64,000 bases of DNA from an uncultured Enterobacterales bacterium (GTDB lineage: Bacteria; Pseudomonadota; Gammaproteobacteria; Enterobacterales; CALYQQ01): assembly GCA_945288535.1 (NCBI GenBank), contig CALYQQ010000002.1, positions 124,001-188,000 on the forward strand, read 5' to 3'. A program made the translations under genes and the position numbers. Under the pieces are notes generated by a model that was not told the DNA's origin, did no database searches, and was given only the letters and a program-made list of their open reading frames with translations. Numbering within the stretch: the first letter of the stretch is position 1; the number at the start of each line of letters is the position of its first letter. This document shows, in pieces, positions 9,336 to 18,960 of this stretch.

Positions 9336-9710
9336 TATTTGATTGATTTATATTAGATATATATTTAGGTAGCTTTACCGGGATTAATTTTTATATATAA
9401 AACCTATAATAAGCTTATAACGTTAGATATATTAATTTATGACTAAAACATATAACGATCATTTTATTAATAAATACCACTACTTATTTCTAATAGTGTT
9501 ACTTAACAATATTTATTCGTATTAATGTCTCTATGTCGTGAGATGTAGAGATAAAGTAAGCCATAAATACAGGCTTAAGTATAATATTAATCAAATGATT
9601 AAAGAAATTTTAACCTTATATCTTGGGAGTATTTTTAATAAATAGTATTGATGTTTGCTAATGAAGCGTTATATCATTTTGTATATAACGATAGAAATTA
9701 GGAAACCGTC
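9336..9710. other. modE-modA divergent regulatory region
   Basis: This 375-base AT-rich spacer holds the promoters of modE and modABC and the ModE palindrome at 9667-9690. Further ModE-like half sites (TATAACG at 9415-9421 and 9451-9457) lie nearer modE. The small membrane gene acrZ, found here in E. coli, is not visible. Confidence 0.6.
9667..9690. promoter_or_regulatory. ModE-binding palindrome before modA
   Basis: CGTTATAT (9667-9674) and ATATAACG (9683-9690) are perfect inverted half sites with an 8-base spacer, followed by AT to give the TATATAACGAT half site of the known ModE operator. It ends 20 bases upstream of the modA start, where bound ModE-molybdate would block transcription or initiation of modABC. 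Confidence 0.85.
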
Positions 9711-10469
9711 ATGCGTTTATTAATTAATTTATTGGGTTTTATTGCTATTTTTTTATCCACAGCAGCACAAAGTGAACAAATTACTGTATTCGCTGCCGCT
9801 TCATTAACTAATGCGATTAATGATATAAGTAAAGAATATCAACAACAGTATAACCATCAGATTATCAGTTCTTTTGCGTCATCCTCTGTATTAGCACGTC
9901 AAATAGAGCAGGGGGCACCTGCAGATATTTTTATCTCAGCTGATCAGCAATGGATGGATTATTTACAAAACAAGCAATTAATTGATAATGAAAGTCGTAA
10001 AACATTATTAGGAAATATCTTAGTTGTTATTACGTCACAGAAGAGTAAACAGGCTAACTTTGCTATTAATGAAAAAACTAACTGGGCAACCTTATTACAC
10101 AATAATCGATTAGCGATAGGCGATCCTGATCATGTTCCTGCAGGTATTTACGCAAAACAAGCTTTTACTACTTTAGGTAGTTGGGAGCAAGTTGAACATA
10201 AACTTGCTCGTACGGATAATGTACGCTCAGCATTATTATTAGTTGAGCGTCAGGAAGCGCCTTTAGGTATTGTCTACAAATCTGATAGCATAGTATCAGA
10301 TAAAGTACGTGTTATTGCTATATTTCCATCGAGTAGCCATCCGCCTATTGAATACCCCATAGCCATTATGAGTAAGCATGATACGCCTATTGTTGCGTCA
10401 TTTTATCACTTTTTACAAAGTGATAAAGCAAAAGCCATTTTTAGTAAATATGGTTTTATTACACAATAG
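9711..10469 (+). CDS. modA: Molybdate ABC transporter, periplasmic binding protein
   Basis: ModA captures molybdate (and tungstate) in the periplasm and delivers it to ModBC. An N-terminal signal peptide (about residues 1-21, LLINLLGFIAIFLSTAAQS) precedes the family start ITVFAAASLTNAINDI, with the oxyanion-contacting serines in AAASL and FASSSVLARQIEQGAPADIFISAD. Later blocks GDPDHVPAGIYAKQAF and DNVRSALLLVERQEAPLGIVY are also typical. The length is 252 residues. The start at 9711 is preceded by AGGAAA at 9699-9704. It is the first gene of modABC, with modB following after 16 bases. Confidence 0.96.
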   Translation: MRLLINLLGFIAIFLSTAAQSEQITVFAAASLTNAINDISKEYQQQYNHQIISSFASSSVLARQIEQGAPADIFISADQQWMDYLQNKQLIDNESRKTLLGNILVVITSQKSKQANFAINEKTNWATLLHNNRLAIGDPDHVPAGIYAKQAFTTLGSWEQVEHKLARTDNVRSALLLVERQEAPLGIVYKSDSIVSDKVRVIAIFPSSSHPPIEYPIAIMSKHDTPIVASFYHFLQSDKAKAIFSKYGFITQ

Positions 10470-10485
10470 GTATTGATGAAAAATC

Positions 10486-11172
10486 ATGTTATCGGAATAT
10501 GAGTGGCAAGTCGTTTTACTTAGTTTAAAGGTGGCAGGGGTGGCAGTAATGTCTAGCTTGCCATTTGGCATTCTTGTTGCGTGGTTATTAGTACGCTGTC
10601 AATTTAGAGGTAAAACGTTATTGCATGCTTTTGTCCATTTATCACTAGTATTACCTCCTGTTGTTGTTGGTTATTTATTACTTTTATTGTTAGGTCGTAG
10701 AGGCTATATTGGCCGATGGCTGTCTGAGTGGTTCGATTTCTCTTTTATGTTTAATTGGTTAGGGGCAGCATTGGCTGCTGCTGTTGTCGCCTTTCCACTT
10801 ATGGTTCGCTCTATTCGTTTAGCTTTAGAAAATATTGATATTCGTCTTGAACAAGCAGCAAAAACATTAGGGGCGAGTGTTTGGCGTATTTTCTTTACGA
10901 TAACATTACCTTTATCATTTTCAGGCATATTATCTGGTATTGTTTTAGCTTTTGCACGTTCACTAGGTGAGTTTGGTGCAACTATTACTTTTGTTTCAAA
11001 TATTCCAGGACAAACAAATATTTTGCCTATTGCAATTTATTCTCTTATACAGATCCCTGGTTCCGAGCATGCCGCATTTCGTTTATGTATTTTTTCAATT
11101 TTGTTATCTTTAATTTCATTATTACTATCAGAATGGTTGCTACAATATAGTCAACGAAGGTTGAAAAAATAA
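10486..11172 (+). CDS. modB: Molybdate ABC transporter permease
   Basis: This is the inner-membrane permease of the molybdate importer, 228 residues with five or six hydrophobic segments. The N-terminus MLSEYEWQVVLLSLKVAGVAV is typical, and the permease-ATPase coupling motif EQAAKTLGASVWRIFFTITLP (the EAA loop) is near residues 124-145. The stretch SLGEFGATITFVSNIPGQT is strongly diagnostic for ModB. The stop codon overlaps the modC start by one base, indicating translational coupling. Confidence 0.96.
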   Translation: MLSEYEWQVVLLSLKVAGVAVMSSLPFGILVAWLLVRCQFRGKTLLHAFVHLSLVLPPVVVGYLLLLLLGRRGYIGRWLSEWFDFSFMFNWLGAALAAAVVAFPLMVRSIRLALENIDIRLEQAAKTLGASVWRIFFTITLPLSFSGILSGIVLAFARSLGEFGATITFVSNIPGQTNILPIAIYSLIQIPGSEHAAFRLCIFSILLSLISLLLSEWLLQYSQRRLKK

Positions 11173-12242
11173 TGTTGGAATTACACTTTAAACAGCGACT
11201 CGGTCAATTTTCGCTAAATATTGATACAATCATTCCAGCTAAAGGTATTACGGCTATTTTAGGGATATCCGGTGCAGGGAAAACATCATTAATTAATGTC
11301 ATTAGTGGATTAACTCATCCCGATGATGGGCGTATATGCTTAAATGGGCACATATTAGTTGATGTAGCAAAAGGGATTTTTGTTGTACCACAAAAAAGGC
11401 ATATAGGTTATGTCTTTCAAGAAGCCCGATTATTTCCTCATTATACGGTAAAAGGCAATCTCACTTATGGTATGCCTAAAAATATGTTATCTGAATTTGA
11501 TACAATCGTTAATTTATTGGGGATCACACATTTACTTAAACGTTATCCGTCCACACTATCTGGTGGAGAAAAACAGCGTGTTGCCATTGGGCGTGCTTTA
11601 TTAACTAATCCTTCCTTATTATTAATGGATGAGCCTTTGGCCTCTTTAGATTTACCTCGCAAAAAAGAAGTTCTTCCCTATTTACAACAATTAAGTCGTC
11701 AAATAAACATACCTATTGTTTATGTTACACATAGCCTTGATGAAATCATACAACTTGCAGATACATTATTGCTCCTGGAGCAAGGTAAAGTCACTCATGC
11801 TGATAAATTGGAAAGCATCTGGGCTAGTGGTTTGCTCTATCCGTGGTTAAAGACAGATGTGCCTTCAACGTTATTACGTTTACCTTTAGCTAAACACCAT
11901 TCTCATTATGCCATGAGCGCACTTGTGTTAGCTGGACACTTTTTATGGTTAGAACAATTAACAGGTGCACTAGGTAGCCAATATCTTATAAAGATAGCAG
12001 CAGATGACATTAGTTTAGTTACCTGTATTCCACATAAAAGCAGTCAATTTAATTACCTTCCTGTTATTATTCAATCCTTACATGCTGTTAGCGTCAGTGG
12101 ATACATCGATATAAAATTACAGGTAACAGAAAAGATCATATTGTGGTCAAGAGTTTCTCCCTGGACTAAGGATAAACTTCAATTAATACCGAATAAAAAA
12201 GTATTTGCCATTATTCAGCGTGTTACAGTTATTAATCGTTAG
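11172..12242 (+). CDS. modC: Molybdate ABC transporter ATPase
   Basis: ModC powers molybdate uptake through ModB. The ABC domain has Walker A GISGAGKTS at about 33-41, the Q-loop in VFQEARLFPHYTVKGNL, signature LSGGEKQR, Walker B LLLMDEPLASLD and the switch histidine in VTHSLDE. After about residue 290 a C-terminal Mop-like domain follows, which in the family binds oxyanion for feedback control. The length of 356 residues matches E. coli (352). The gene overlaps modB by one base and ends 3 bases before a rho-independent terminator. Confidence 0.96.
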   Translation: MLELHFKQRLGQFSLNIDTIIPAKGITAILGISGAGKTSLINVISGLTHPDDGRICLNGHILVDVAKGIFVVPQKRHIGYVFQEARLFPHYTVKGNLTYGMPKNMLSEFDTIVNLLGITHLLKRYPSTLSGGEKQRVAIGRALLTNPSLLLMDEPLASLDLPRKKEVLPYLQQLSRQINIPIVYVTHSLDEIIQLADTLLLLEQGKVTHADKLESIWASGLLYPWLKTDVPSTLLRLPLAKHHSHYAMSALVLAGHFLWLEQLTGALGSQYLIKIAADDISLVTCIPHKSSQFNYLPVIIQSLHAVSVSGYIDIKLQVTEKIILWSRVSPWTKDKLQLIPNKKVFAIIQRVTVINR

Positions 12243-12244
12243 TT

Positions 12245-12279
12245 AAAGGTGATAGTTTAAATAGCGAGCTCACCTTTTT
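12245..12279 (+). terminator. Terminator of the modABC operon
   Basis: AAAGGTGA (12245-12252) pairs with TCACCTTT (12270-12277), and the right arm runs into a short T-tract. It begins 3 bases after the modC stop. The gene to the right (ybhA) is convergent, so it may also protect that unit. Confidence 0.65.
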
Positions 12280-12321
12280 AAGTGGTTATCAAACGCTAGA
12301 AATAATAACAAAAAGAGAACA

Positions 12322-13140
12322 TTATTTAAGTACATATTGATTAATAACATTGGCAATAGCGGGTGACTCATTATCTGTGGTAATTAAATCCGCTTTTACT
12401 TTAATATCATTAGTGCTGTTACCCATAGCAACCCCCATACCAGCCATCTCAAGCATACTTAAATCATTAAAATTATCACCAAAGGCAATTACGTTTTCCA
12501 TGTTAAACCCTTGCGAATCAACCCATTTTTTTAATAATTGTCCTTTGCTATTTCCTTGTTGTATGATATCCATCTGATTATGCCAGGAAATATCATATAC
12601 CAGATTCATTTCAGCTTCTATCTTCTTTGAAAATTTATATAATTCAGCTTCTGGTGCTAAAATAACAAATTTCCAAATTGCTTCTGCTTGCTCAATCGCA
12701 TCTTCATAACGCGTAACTTGATAGATATCAGGACGAAATTTTTCTGGTAATTGTTGACTCCATTTATGCCAACGATCCATAACATCATTCGCATTTTCAT
12801 AGAGCATGGCATCTTGAATATAAAGTAGACTATGTAATTGATGGTGACGAATCAACTCCAATAACTGTAATGCTTGATCTTTTTTTAATGCATTTCCTTC
12901 TAAAATTTTCCCTGCATGAAAATCATAACTATAAGTGCCATTACAACATAATGCAGGCGTATCTAAATCGAGCATATGATAAAACGGTTTAATTGCAACA
13001 TGATGACGACCTGTAACAATAATCACTTTGGCACCTTGTTGTCTTGCTTTTGATAATGCTGCCAAGGATGTGGGTAAAATAGCTTTTTTCGAGGTTAATA
13101 AGGTGCCATCAAGATCAAGAGCAATAATTTGGTAAGTCAT
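12322..13140 (-). CDS. ybhA: HAD-type phosphatase YbhA (pyridoxal phosphate phosphatase)
   Basis: This is a cytoplasmic haloacid dehalogenase (Cof subfamily, IIB) phosphatase of 272 residues, the same length as E. coli YbhA, which acts on pyridoxal phosphate and sugar phosphates. Motif I is LDLDGTLLTSKK at about 8-19 with the nucleophile and acid/base aspartates, motif II is IVTGRHHVAIKPF, and motif IV is FGDNFNDLSMLEMAGMGVAMGNS with the metal-binding aspartates. The gene is convergent with modC, as in E. coli, which supports the name. Confidence 0.92.
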   Translation of the reverse strand: MTYQIIALDLDGTLLTSKKAILPTSLAALSKARQQGAKVIIVTGRHHVAIKPFYHMLDLDTPALCCNGTYSYDFHAGKILEGNALKKDQALQLLELIRHHQLHSLLYIQDAMLYENANDVMDRWHKWSQQLPEKFRPDIYQVTRYEDAIEQAEAIWKFVILAPEAELYKFSKKIEAEMNLVYDISWHNQMDIIQQGNSKGQLLKKWVDSQGFNMENVIAFGDNFNDLSMLEMAGMGVAMGNSTNDIKVKADLITTDNESPAIANVINQYVLK

Positions 13141-14338
13141 AATATATTAACGAATGTAATTGTAATTTTAAAATTAGCCTGATAATACACTGTTATAATG
13201 GGAAGTAAAATAGCCATTATTGGATGATCTTATAATATTGTTAAACACTATAATAAAGCGAGAATAAGAATTTGATTAATGATAATAAAAGAATCTAGAC
13301 ATTATCAGCATAATTATCTAAAAAAAGATACCAGCACTAGCATGTTTATATTTTTAGTTTAAATCGATAATAATGATTGTATTATCTGTTTTTGCAAATA
13401 ATAAAGAAAGTATTACATTCACATAATAATTTGAAATTAATAGAACAAGAAAATAATAACGATTATTAATAGACGATTTAGTTTTATAAAATAACACACA
13501 TAGTTAGTTATCGTTTATTAAAGTAATTGTCTCGAGGTGTTACTAATATAAAAACAGCTTAGCAAATTGAAGCATTGCTAATATTGCGCCGGTTATTCAA
13601 ATTAACATCACAAAAAATTTGGTGGTCAAATTGTTTGCCTATAGTGAAAACCTGGTTGTGTTAAAATTAATTCGCTTTTAATGCAGCAGAAACATTACAG
13701 TGAATATTTGCTTAGGATGTGCATCTATAAATACGCCAAAATGCGTGGCGGATAATGTATTGTTTTTAGCACATTCAATACGTAAAAATGATTGATGATC
13801 ATCAATACTATTGGGCCTAATTATTTTGTACTAGCCAGTTACTATACGGCAAAAAATTGGAACAAAATACACAAGATAATAGTAGTAAAAATAAAGATAT
13901 AAAGTATTTTGTTAGTAGATATTACCTCAAGTTACTTTTTGGATAGTACAATTAATAACACTAAAATTAGTTATGAGAAACGTAATAAATTTGCTATAAC
14001 ACCTTCTCAATATTTTCTTTACTTACTTTAGTAAGATGATGAAATCTATTTTAAAATATATTTGGGTTTTTATAATTAAATTAGAGAGATACTGACACAT
14101 TATATTCATTTGTTGTGGTGTACGACGTGATAATAATGAGTTATTACTTTTTTTAATATTTATATGCTATAAAAGGTAGTTAAGAAATTTGTATGCTAAT
14201 ATGCGATTTCTCAGTTCAACGTATTATCTCTGTTAAAATAGTAAAATTTTTCAATGTTTTTAGTCAATTTGTGGAATAATATTCTACTTATGATGTGATC
14301 GTCATAAGTGAGTTTCCTGTTTTTATACCACTTATTAG

Positions 14339-14361
14339 TTATCCACTAAACCTGTGGATAA
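14339..14361. promoter_or_regulatory. Facing pair of DnaA-box-like sequences upstream of uvrB
   Basis: TTATCCAC (14339-14346) and GTGGATAA (14354-14361) are perfect inverted repeats with a 7-base spacer. Including the next base, the right one is the full 9-mer DnaA box TTATCCACA on the minus strand and the left one matches 8 of 9. They lie about 430 bases before uvrB. DnaA-binding sequences have been described upstream of E. coli uvrB (from memory). Confidence 0.5.
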
Positions 14362-14679
14362 CCTTGTGAATTAAATAGGGAGAACTAGGCAGATTTCAGA
14401 ATCTATGCGGGTTAGCTACAAGTTGACTGTATTCTCACCAAAATAATTAATATTGTTTATAATCAACATTTTAAATAATTTCAAGCATAAATGCGTTTTA
14501 AATTTCACTTGCAAAAATGCTATTATTTGCTTAGTTGATCAATTTATAAAAGTCAATAAAATCTGGGGATAAATTTTTATTGACATTATTTTTCCTTAAG
14601 TCTTACACATTTTATGTAAAGATAAATAAGAGAAGGGCATAAAATGTAGTTATTGGCTAAAAAGAGTTAATGACTATTA

Positions 14680-14699
14680 TACTGGATTAATATCCAGTA
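14680..14699. promoter_or_regulatory. LexA (SOS) box upstream of uvrB
   Basis: TACTGGATTAATATCCAGTA fits the SOS-box pattern CTG-N10-CAG with the flanking TA. The dyad extends further to CTATTATACTGGAT facing ATCCAGTATAATAG, about 14 bases per arm. It ends 94 bases before uvrB. The E. coli uvrB promoter is LexA-regulated, so SOS control is probably conserved. Confidence 0.85.
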
Positions 14700-14793
14700 T
14701 AATAGTAAGGCGACATTTATATCATGTCAAAAAATTAGCCATTGTATTCTTACTATGTATAACCATTTTAAAATGACCTAGGGGTAATATAAC

Positions 14794-16803
14794 ATGAGTA
14801 AGTTATTTAAACTTCATGCACCTTTTAAACCCTCGGGTGATCAGCCCCAAGCGATCCAACAATTAGAGGAAGGATTGTGTGACGGATTAGCACACCAAAT
14901 CTTATTAGGAGTAACAGGATCAGGTAAGACATTTACTATTGCTAATGTGATCGCCGATTTAAATAGGCCAACGATGATGTTAGCGCCAAATAAAACATTA
15001 GCAGCCCAGCTTTATGGTGAAATGAAGGCATTTTTTCCTGAAAATGCTGTAGAGTATTTCGTATCATATTATGATTATTATCAACCAGAAGCTTATGTAC
15101 CTAGTTCAGATACATTTATCGAAAAAGATGCATCAATAAATGAACATATTGAGCAAATGCGGCTATCTGCAACTAAAGCTTTATTAGAAAGACGTGATGT
15201 TATTGTCGTAGCTTCGGTTTCCGCGATCTATGGGTTGGGAGAGCCAGAAGCATATTTAAATATGATGCTGCATTTAACGCGTGGTATGATTATTGATCAA
15301 AGAGCAATTCTACGTCGTTTAGCAGAGTTGCAATACACACGAAATGATCAAGCTTTTCAGCGAGGGACATTTCGTGTGCGTGGCGAAGTCATTGATATTT
15401 TTCCTGCAGAGTCAGATAACCAGGCATTGCGTGTTGAATTATTTGATGAAGAGGTTGAAAAACTTTCATTATTTGATCCACTAACGGGACAAATTTCTCA
15501 CGTTATTCCGCGTTTTACCGTTTATCCAAAGACACATTATGTAACTCCTAGAGAACGTATTTTAGAGGCAATCGAGGGAATTAAAATCGAATTAGCTGAT
15601 CGTCGACAAGTATTACTGGCAAATAATAAATTGCTAGAAGAACAACGGATCACACAACGAACACAGTTTGATTTAGAAATGTTATATGAGCTTGGGTATT
15701 GTTCTGGAATCGAAAATTATTCTCGATTCTTATCGGGAGCAAAACCTGGTGATCCACCACCAACGTTATTTGATTATTTACCTGCTGATGGCCTACTGGT
15801 AATAGATGAATCTCATGTAACAATCCCACAGATTGGTGGGATGTATAGAGGGGATAGGGCTCGTAAAGAAACGCTTGTCGAATACGGTTTCCGTTTACCG
15901 TCAGCCTTAGATAATAGGCCACTCCGTTTTGAAGAATTTGAGCAAATTGTTCCTCAGACAATTTATGTATCCGCAACACCTGGAAATTATGAAATCGAAA
16001 AATCGGGGTCAGATATTATTGATCAAGTAGTTCGTCCTACTGGCTTACTGGATCCCGAAATTGAAGTAAGACCTGTTTCGACACAAGTTGATGATCTTCT
16101 TTCTGAAATAAAAATTAGAGTAGCCAAAAATGAACGTATTTTAGTGACAACATTAACGAAAAAAATGGCAGAAGATTTAACTAGCTATTTAGATGAACAT
16201 GATGTACGTGTACGTTATTTACACTCTGATATTGAAACGGTTGAACGTGTTGAAATTATCAGAGATCTTCGTTTAGGTAAATTTGATGTGTTAGTGGGCA
16301 TTAACTTGTTGCGTGAAGGGTTAGATATGCCAGAAGTCTCACTAGTTGCCATACTTGATGCTGATAAAGAAGGCTTTTTACGTTCAGAGCGCTCATTGAT
16401 TCAGACGATAGGGCGTGCCGCGCGTAATTTACATGGTAAAGCTATTTTATATGGTGACACTATTACGCGTTCTATGGCAAAAGCAATTGAAGAAACGGAA
16501 CGAAGACGTAATAAACAGCATAAATATAATATCGAACATGGTATTGTTCCTCAGGCATTAAATAAGCGAGTAAGTGATATTCTTGAATTAGGTCAAACGA
16601 ATACAAAAACTAAAGGTAAAAAACGATTAACAGCACAAGAACAAGCAGATTATCGCGCATTATCGCCGCAAATGCTGGAGAAAAAAATACGTGAACTGGA
16701 AGAAAAAATGCATAAGCATGCACAAAATCTGGAGTTTGAGGATGCAGCACGTTTACGTGATGAAATAGAAATATTGCGTGAACAATTTATTATTTCTTCA
16801 TAG
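14794..16803 (+). CDS. uvrB: Excinuclease ABC subunit B
   Basis: UvrB is the damage-verification helicase-like subunit of nucleotide excision repair, loaded by UvrA2 and then binding UvrC. The protein has 669 residues (E. coli 673). Walker A GVTGSGKT is at about 39-46. The beta-hairpin region has [21 protein letters not shown]. Walker B is in [13 protein letters not shown], and helicase motifs include SATPGNYE and [19 protein letters not shown]. The C-terminal UVR domain (from about 630) is [18 protein letters not shown] and beyond. The ribosome site AGGGGT lies at 14780-14785. The LexA box upstream suggests SOS induction. Confidence 0.98.
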   Translation: MSKLFKLHAPFKPSGDQPQAIQQLEEGLCDGLAHQILLGVTGSGKTFTIANVIADLNRPTMMLAPNKTLAAQLYGEMKAFFPENAVEYFVSYYDYYQPEAYVPSSDTFIEKDASINEHIEQMRLSATKALLERRDVIVVASVSAIYGLGEPEAYLNMMLHLTRGMIIDQRAILRRLAELQYTRNDQAFQRGTFRVRGEVIDIFPAESDNQALRVELFDEEVEKLSLFDPLTGQISHVIPRFTVYPKTHYVTPRERILEAIEGIKIELADRRQVLLANNKLLEEQRITQRTQFDLEMLYELGYCSGIENYSRFLSGAKPGDPPPTLFDYLPADGLLVIDESHVTIPQIGGMYRGDRARKETLVEYGFRLPSALDNRPLRFEEFEQIVPQTIYVSATPGNYEIEKSGSDIIDQVVRPTGLLDPEIEVRPVSTQVDDLLSEIKIRVAKNERILVTTLTKKMAEDLTSYLDEHDVRVRYLHSDIETVERVEIIRDLRLGKFDVLVGINLLREGLDMPEVSLVAILDADKEGFLRSERSLIQTIGRAARNLHGKAILYGDTITRSMAKAIEETERRRNKQHKYNIEHGIVPQALNKRVSDILELGQTNTKTKGKKRLTAQEQADYRALSPQMLEKKIRELEEKMHKHAQNLEFEDAARLRDEIEILREQFIISS

Positions 16804-17254
16804 TTAATAATTTTATTGGATAAGTGTATTTAAAAATTTAAACGTGATTCAAATGTTAGAGGTACAATAAACATTAATATAACGCTTTTTCTTTTTTTTA
16901 TTGCAGTAGTCATTTATTTATCTTGCGATAACTTATATCCGTACAATAACTTGCCAGATAATAAGATTTTATTAATAATGAGATAATATCAAATAGATAG
17001 AGAACTGTTCTTCATGAAATTTATTACCGTATCTCGATTTCATTAAGGATTATCTATGGATATCTATTACTTTTAAATTTGCGTCATTTTGATTAGAGCA
17101 ATAAATCAATGAGCTAACGCAATAGTGGAGAAAATAATCTTTTCTACTGTTCGTAATATATTCATTAATACGCGTTTTATATTAAGAAGCTAGCACCTTA
17201 TCTCAATAAAAGTTAAATAATAACAAAAGCTGTTGTAAACTAGCACATAAATAA
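16804..17254. other. Gap downstream of uvrB, no gene found
   Basis: About 450 bases with no supported open frame. In E. coli ybhK (YvcK-like) lies between uvrB and moaA on the opposite strand, and no trace of it is recognisable here. The right end runs into the structured moaA leader. Confidence 0.5.
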
Positions 17255-17364
17255 TAAAACTCTTAGCGGTTTATCCTACGTCCTTAAGATATGGATTTAT
17301 CGCCGTGGTAATTAGCCACCAAGGTATCAGGTAGAAATGCCTATATCTCCCGAATTTGGAAAGG
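17255..17364 (+). ncRNA. Probable molybdenum-cofactor (Moco) riboswitch in the moaA leader
   Basis: The roughly 110 bases before moaA form a compact GC-richer structured leader in otherwise AT-rich DNA. A closing stem AGATATGG (17287-17294) pairs with CTATATCT (17341-17348, one G-U). Inside it are GTGG (17305-17308) with CCAC (17316-17319), and GGTA (17323-17326) with TGCC (17338-17341, sharing one base with the closing stem). The ribosome site GGAAAGG (17358-17364) follows directly. In E. coli the Moco RNA motif occupies this place and represses moaABCDE when cofactor is plentiful. The assignment rests on position and fold, not on a model search. Confidence 0.6.
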
Positions 17365-17370
17365 TGTTTG

Positions 17371-18354
17371 ATGCAATCACAATTCGTTGATACATATAAT
17401 CGCAAATTTTATTATTTGCGATTATCTGTGACAGATGTATGTAATTTTCGTTGCCGTTACTGTTTACCTGATGGTTATAAAAGGCTTTCTCGTGATCATT
17501 TTTTATCCGTAGATGAAATTCGTCGATTAATTCGTGCATTCAGTCAGGCAGGGTGTCAGAAAATTCGAGTAACTGGGGGTGAACCAACATTACGTTCTGA
17601 TTTTATTGACATTATTAGTGCAATACGACAGGATGCTCGAGTTAAAATAGTCGCATTGACAACCAATGGTTACCGAATGGCTCGCGATGTAAAACGTTGG
17701 TATGATGCAGGTCTAACATCGATTAATGTAAGCGTTGATAGTCTGGATGTACACCAATTTTATCAAATAACTGGGCAAAATAAGCTAAAACAAATTATAT
17801 CAGGCATTGATGCTGCGTTTGATGCTGGTTTTAAGCAAATAAAGGTTAATGCGGTATTGATGCGTAATATCAATTCAGCTTCTCTACCTTTATTTTTAGC
17901 ATGGATTAAAGATAAACCGATTCAATTACGATTCATTGAATTGATGGAAATCGGTAAAAGTAAAGAATTTTTTCGTAAATATCATTTATCTGGTAATGAA
18001 ATTAAGCAACAATTAATAGCTACAGGATGGTGTCTAAAACCAAAAACGTTGACTGATGGACCTGCACAGGTGTTTACCCACGCAGACTATCGAGGTGAGA
18101 TAGGCTTAGTAATGCCTTATGAACAAGGTTTTTGTTCATCGTGTAATAGATTAAGGGTCTCTGCACAAGGAAAATTACATTTGTGTCTTTTTGGGGAGCG
18201 TCATATTGATTTGCGCGATTTATTAGTTAATGATGGACAAATTAATGAATTACAACAACGTATTCGAAGTAGTTTAACTTTAAAAAGAGAAACGCATTTC
18301 TTACATCAGAGTAACAGTGGGATGACACAAAATTTATCAATCATCGGTGGCTGA
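17371..18354 (+). CDS. moaA: GTP 3',8-cyclase MoaA
   Basis: MoaA is a radical-SAM enzyme with two 4Fe-4S clusters. It converts GTP to the cyclic intermediate that MoaC turns into cyclic pyranopterin monophosphate, the first step of molybdopterin synthesis. The N-terminal cluster motif is CNFRCRYC at about 23-30, the SAM site is in VTGGEPTLR, and the C-terminal cluster is FCSSCNRLR with the third cysteine in HLCLFG. The protein ends in the functional Gly-Gly (IIGG). I place the start at the ATG at 17371, since GGAAAGG lies 6 bases before it, giving 327 residues (E. coli 329). A TTG at 17356 would overlap the ribosome site. Confidence 0.97.
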   Translation: MQSQFVDTYNRKFYYLRLSVTDVCNFRCRYCLPDGYKRLSRDHFLSVDEIRRLIRAFSQAGCQKIRVTGGEPTLRSDFIDIISAIRQDARVKIVALTTNGYRMARDVKRWYDAGLTSINVSVDSLDVHQFYQITGQNKLKQIISGIDAAFDAGFKQIKVNAVLMRNINSASLPLFLAWIKDKPIQLRFIELMEIGKSKEFFRKYHLSGNEIKQQLIATGWCLKPKTLTDGPAQVFTHADYRGEIGLVMPYEQGFCSSCNRLRVSAQGKLHLCLFGERHIDLRDLLVNDGQINELQQRIRSSLTLKRETHFLHQSNSGMTQNLSIIGG

Positions 18355-18408
18355 AACATTTTGTTATTGCCTGCATAGCAAGCCATTTTATCATATTGAG
18401 GTATAATT

Positions 18409-18936
18409 ATGGCACGACATGAAGTGAGTGAATTTTTACCTTTGTCAATTGCGTTATTGACAATATCTAATTCAAGAGGTGAAGAAGAAGATACCTCAGG
18501 TCACTATTTAGCAAAAGTAGCTAAAGAGGCAGGTCATCATATTTTCATCAAGAAAATAGTTAAAGAGAATATTTATCAAATCCGTGCCATCTGTTCTAAC
18601 TGGATTGCAGATGCATCAATTAACGTGATCTTGATTAATGGAGGTACAGGTTTTTCTACAAAGAATATTACTCCAGAAGCTATTTCAGTATTATTTGATA
18701 GAGAAATAGAAGGTTTTGGTGAATTATTTCGCATGTTTTCTTATGAAGAGATTGGCACGTCTACACTTCAATCAAGAGCACTTGCTGGAATAGCTAATCA
18801 AACTATATTATTCGCTATTCCAGGATCTACCTCCGCCTGTCGAACAGCATGGCAAAAAATTATTTGTGAGCAATTAGATTCACGGTATCAGCCTTGTAAT
18901 TTTACTTCTCATTTGAAAATGAATACCTGCAATTGA
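18409..18936 (+). CDS. moaB: Molybdopterin adenylyltransferase-like protein MoaB
   Basis: MoaB belongs to the MoaB/Mog fold family, which adenylylates molybdopterin before metal insertion in many organisms; in E. coli Mog does this and MoaB is of uncertain need. Of the 175 residues, the N-terminus has LPLSIALLTISNSRGEEEDTSG, the substrate loop is INGGTGFSTKNITPEAI, and SYEEIGTSTLQSRALAG and LFAIPGSTSACRTAW follow. GAGG at 18398-18401 is the ribosome site. It lies 54 bases after moaA and 24 before moaC within the moa operon. Confidence 0.95.
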   Translation: MARHEVSEFLPLSIALLTISNSRGEEEDTSGHYLAKVAKEAGHHIFIKKIVKENIYQIRAICSNWIADASINVILINGGTGFSTKNITPEAISVLFDREIEGFGELFRMFSYEEIGTSTLQSRALAGIANQTILFAIPGSTSACRTAWQKIICEQLDSRYQPCNFTSHLKMNTCN

Positions 18937-18960
18937 TAAATTGATAATATATAAAATATT

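Larger units (their letters stand above)
13141..14793. other. 1.65-kb gap where E. coli carries pgl to bioABFCD; regulatory sites near the right end
   Basis: No intact gene is visible and all frames are broken. In E. coli this interval holds pgl and the bio operon, ending with bioD next to uvrB. A short stretch at about 13680-13835 reads, in one frame, as a fragment vaguely like the LGC-IN region and following helix of BioD, with stops, but the match is weak. The right part carries a DnaA-box pair (14339-14361) and a LexA-like box (14680-14699), both likely to belong to uvrB. Confidence 0.5.

Noticed and set aside
14281-14600. Chromosome replication origin (oriC) suggested by DnaA boxes
   Set aside because: Only two good boxes, few GATC sites, no dnaA/mnmG/rnpA neighbours; a uvrB-associated DnaA site is the simpler reading.
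15650-15979. Minus-strand open frame of 109 codons inside uvrB
   Set aside because: It is fully contained in the well-conserved uvrB coding frame, has no recognisable protein and no ribosome site; a shadow frame.
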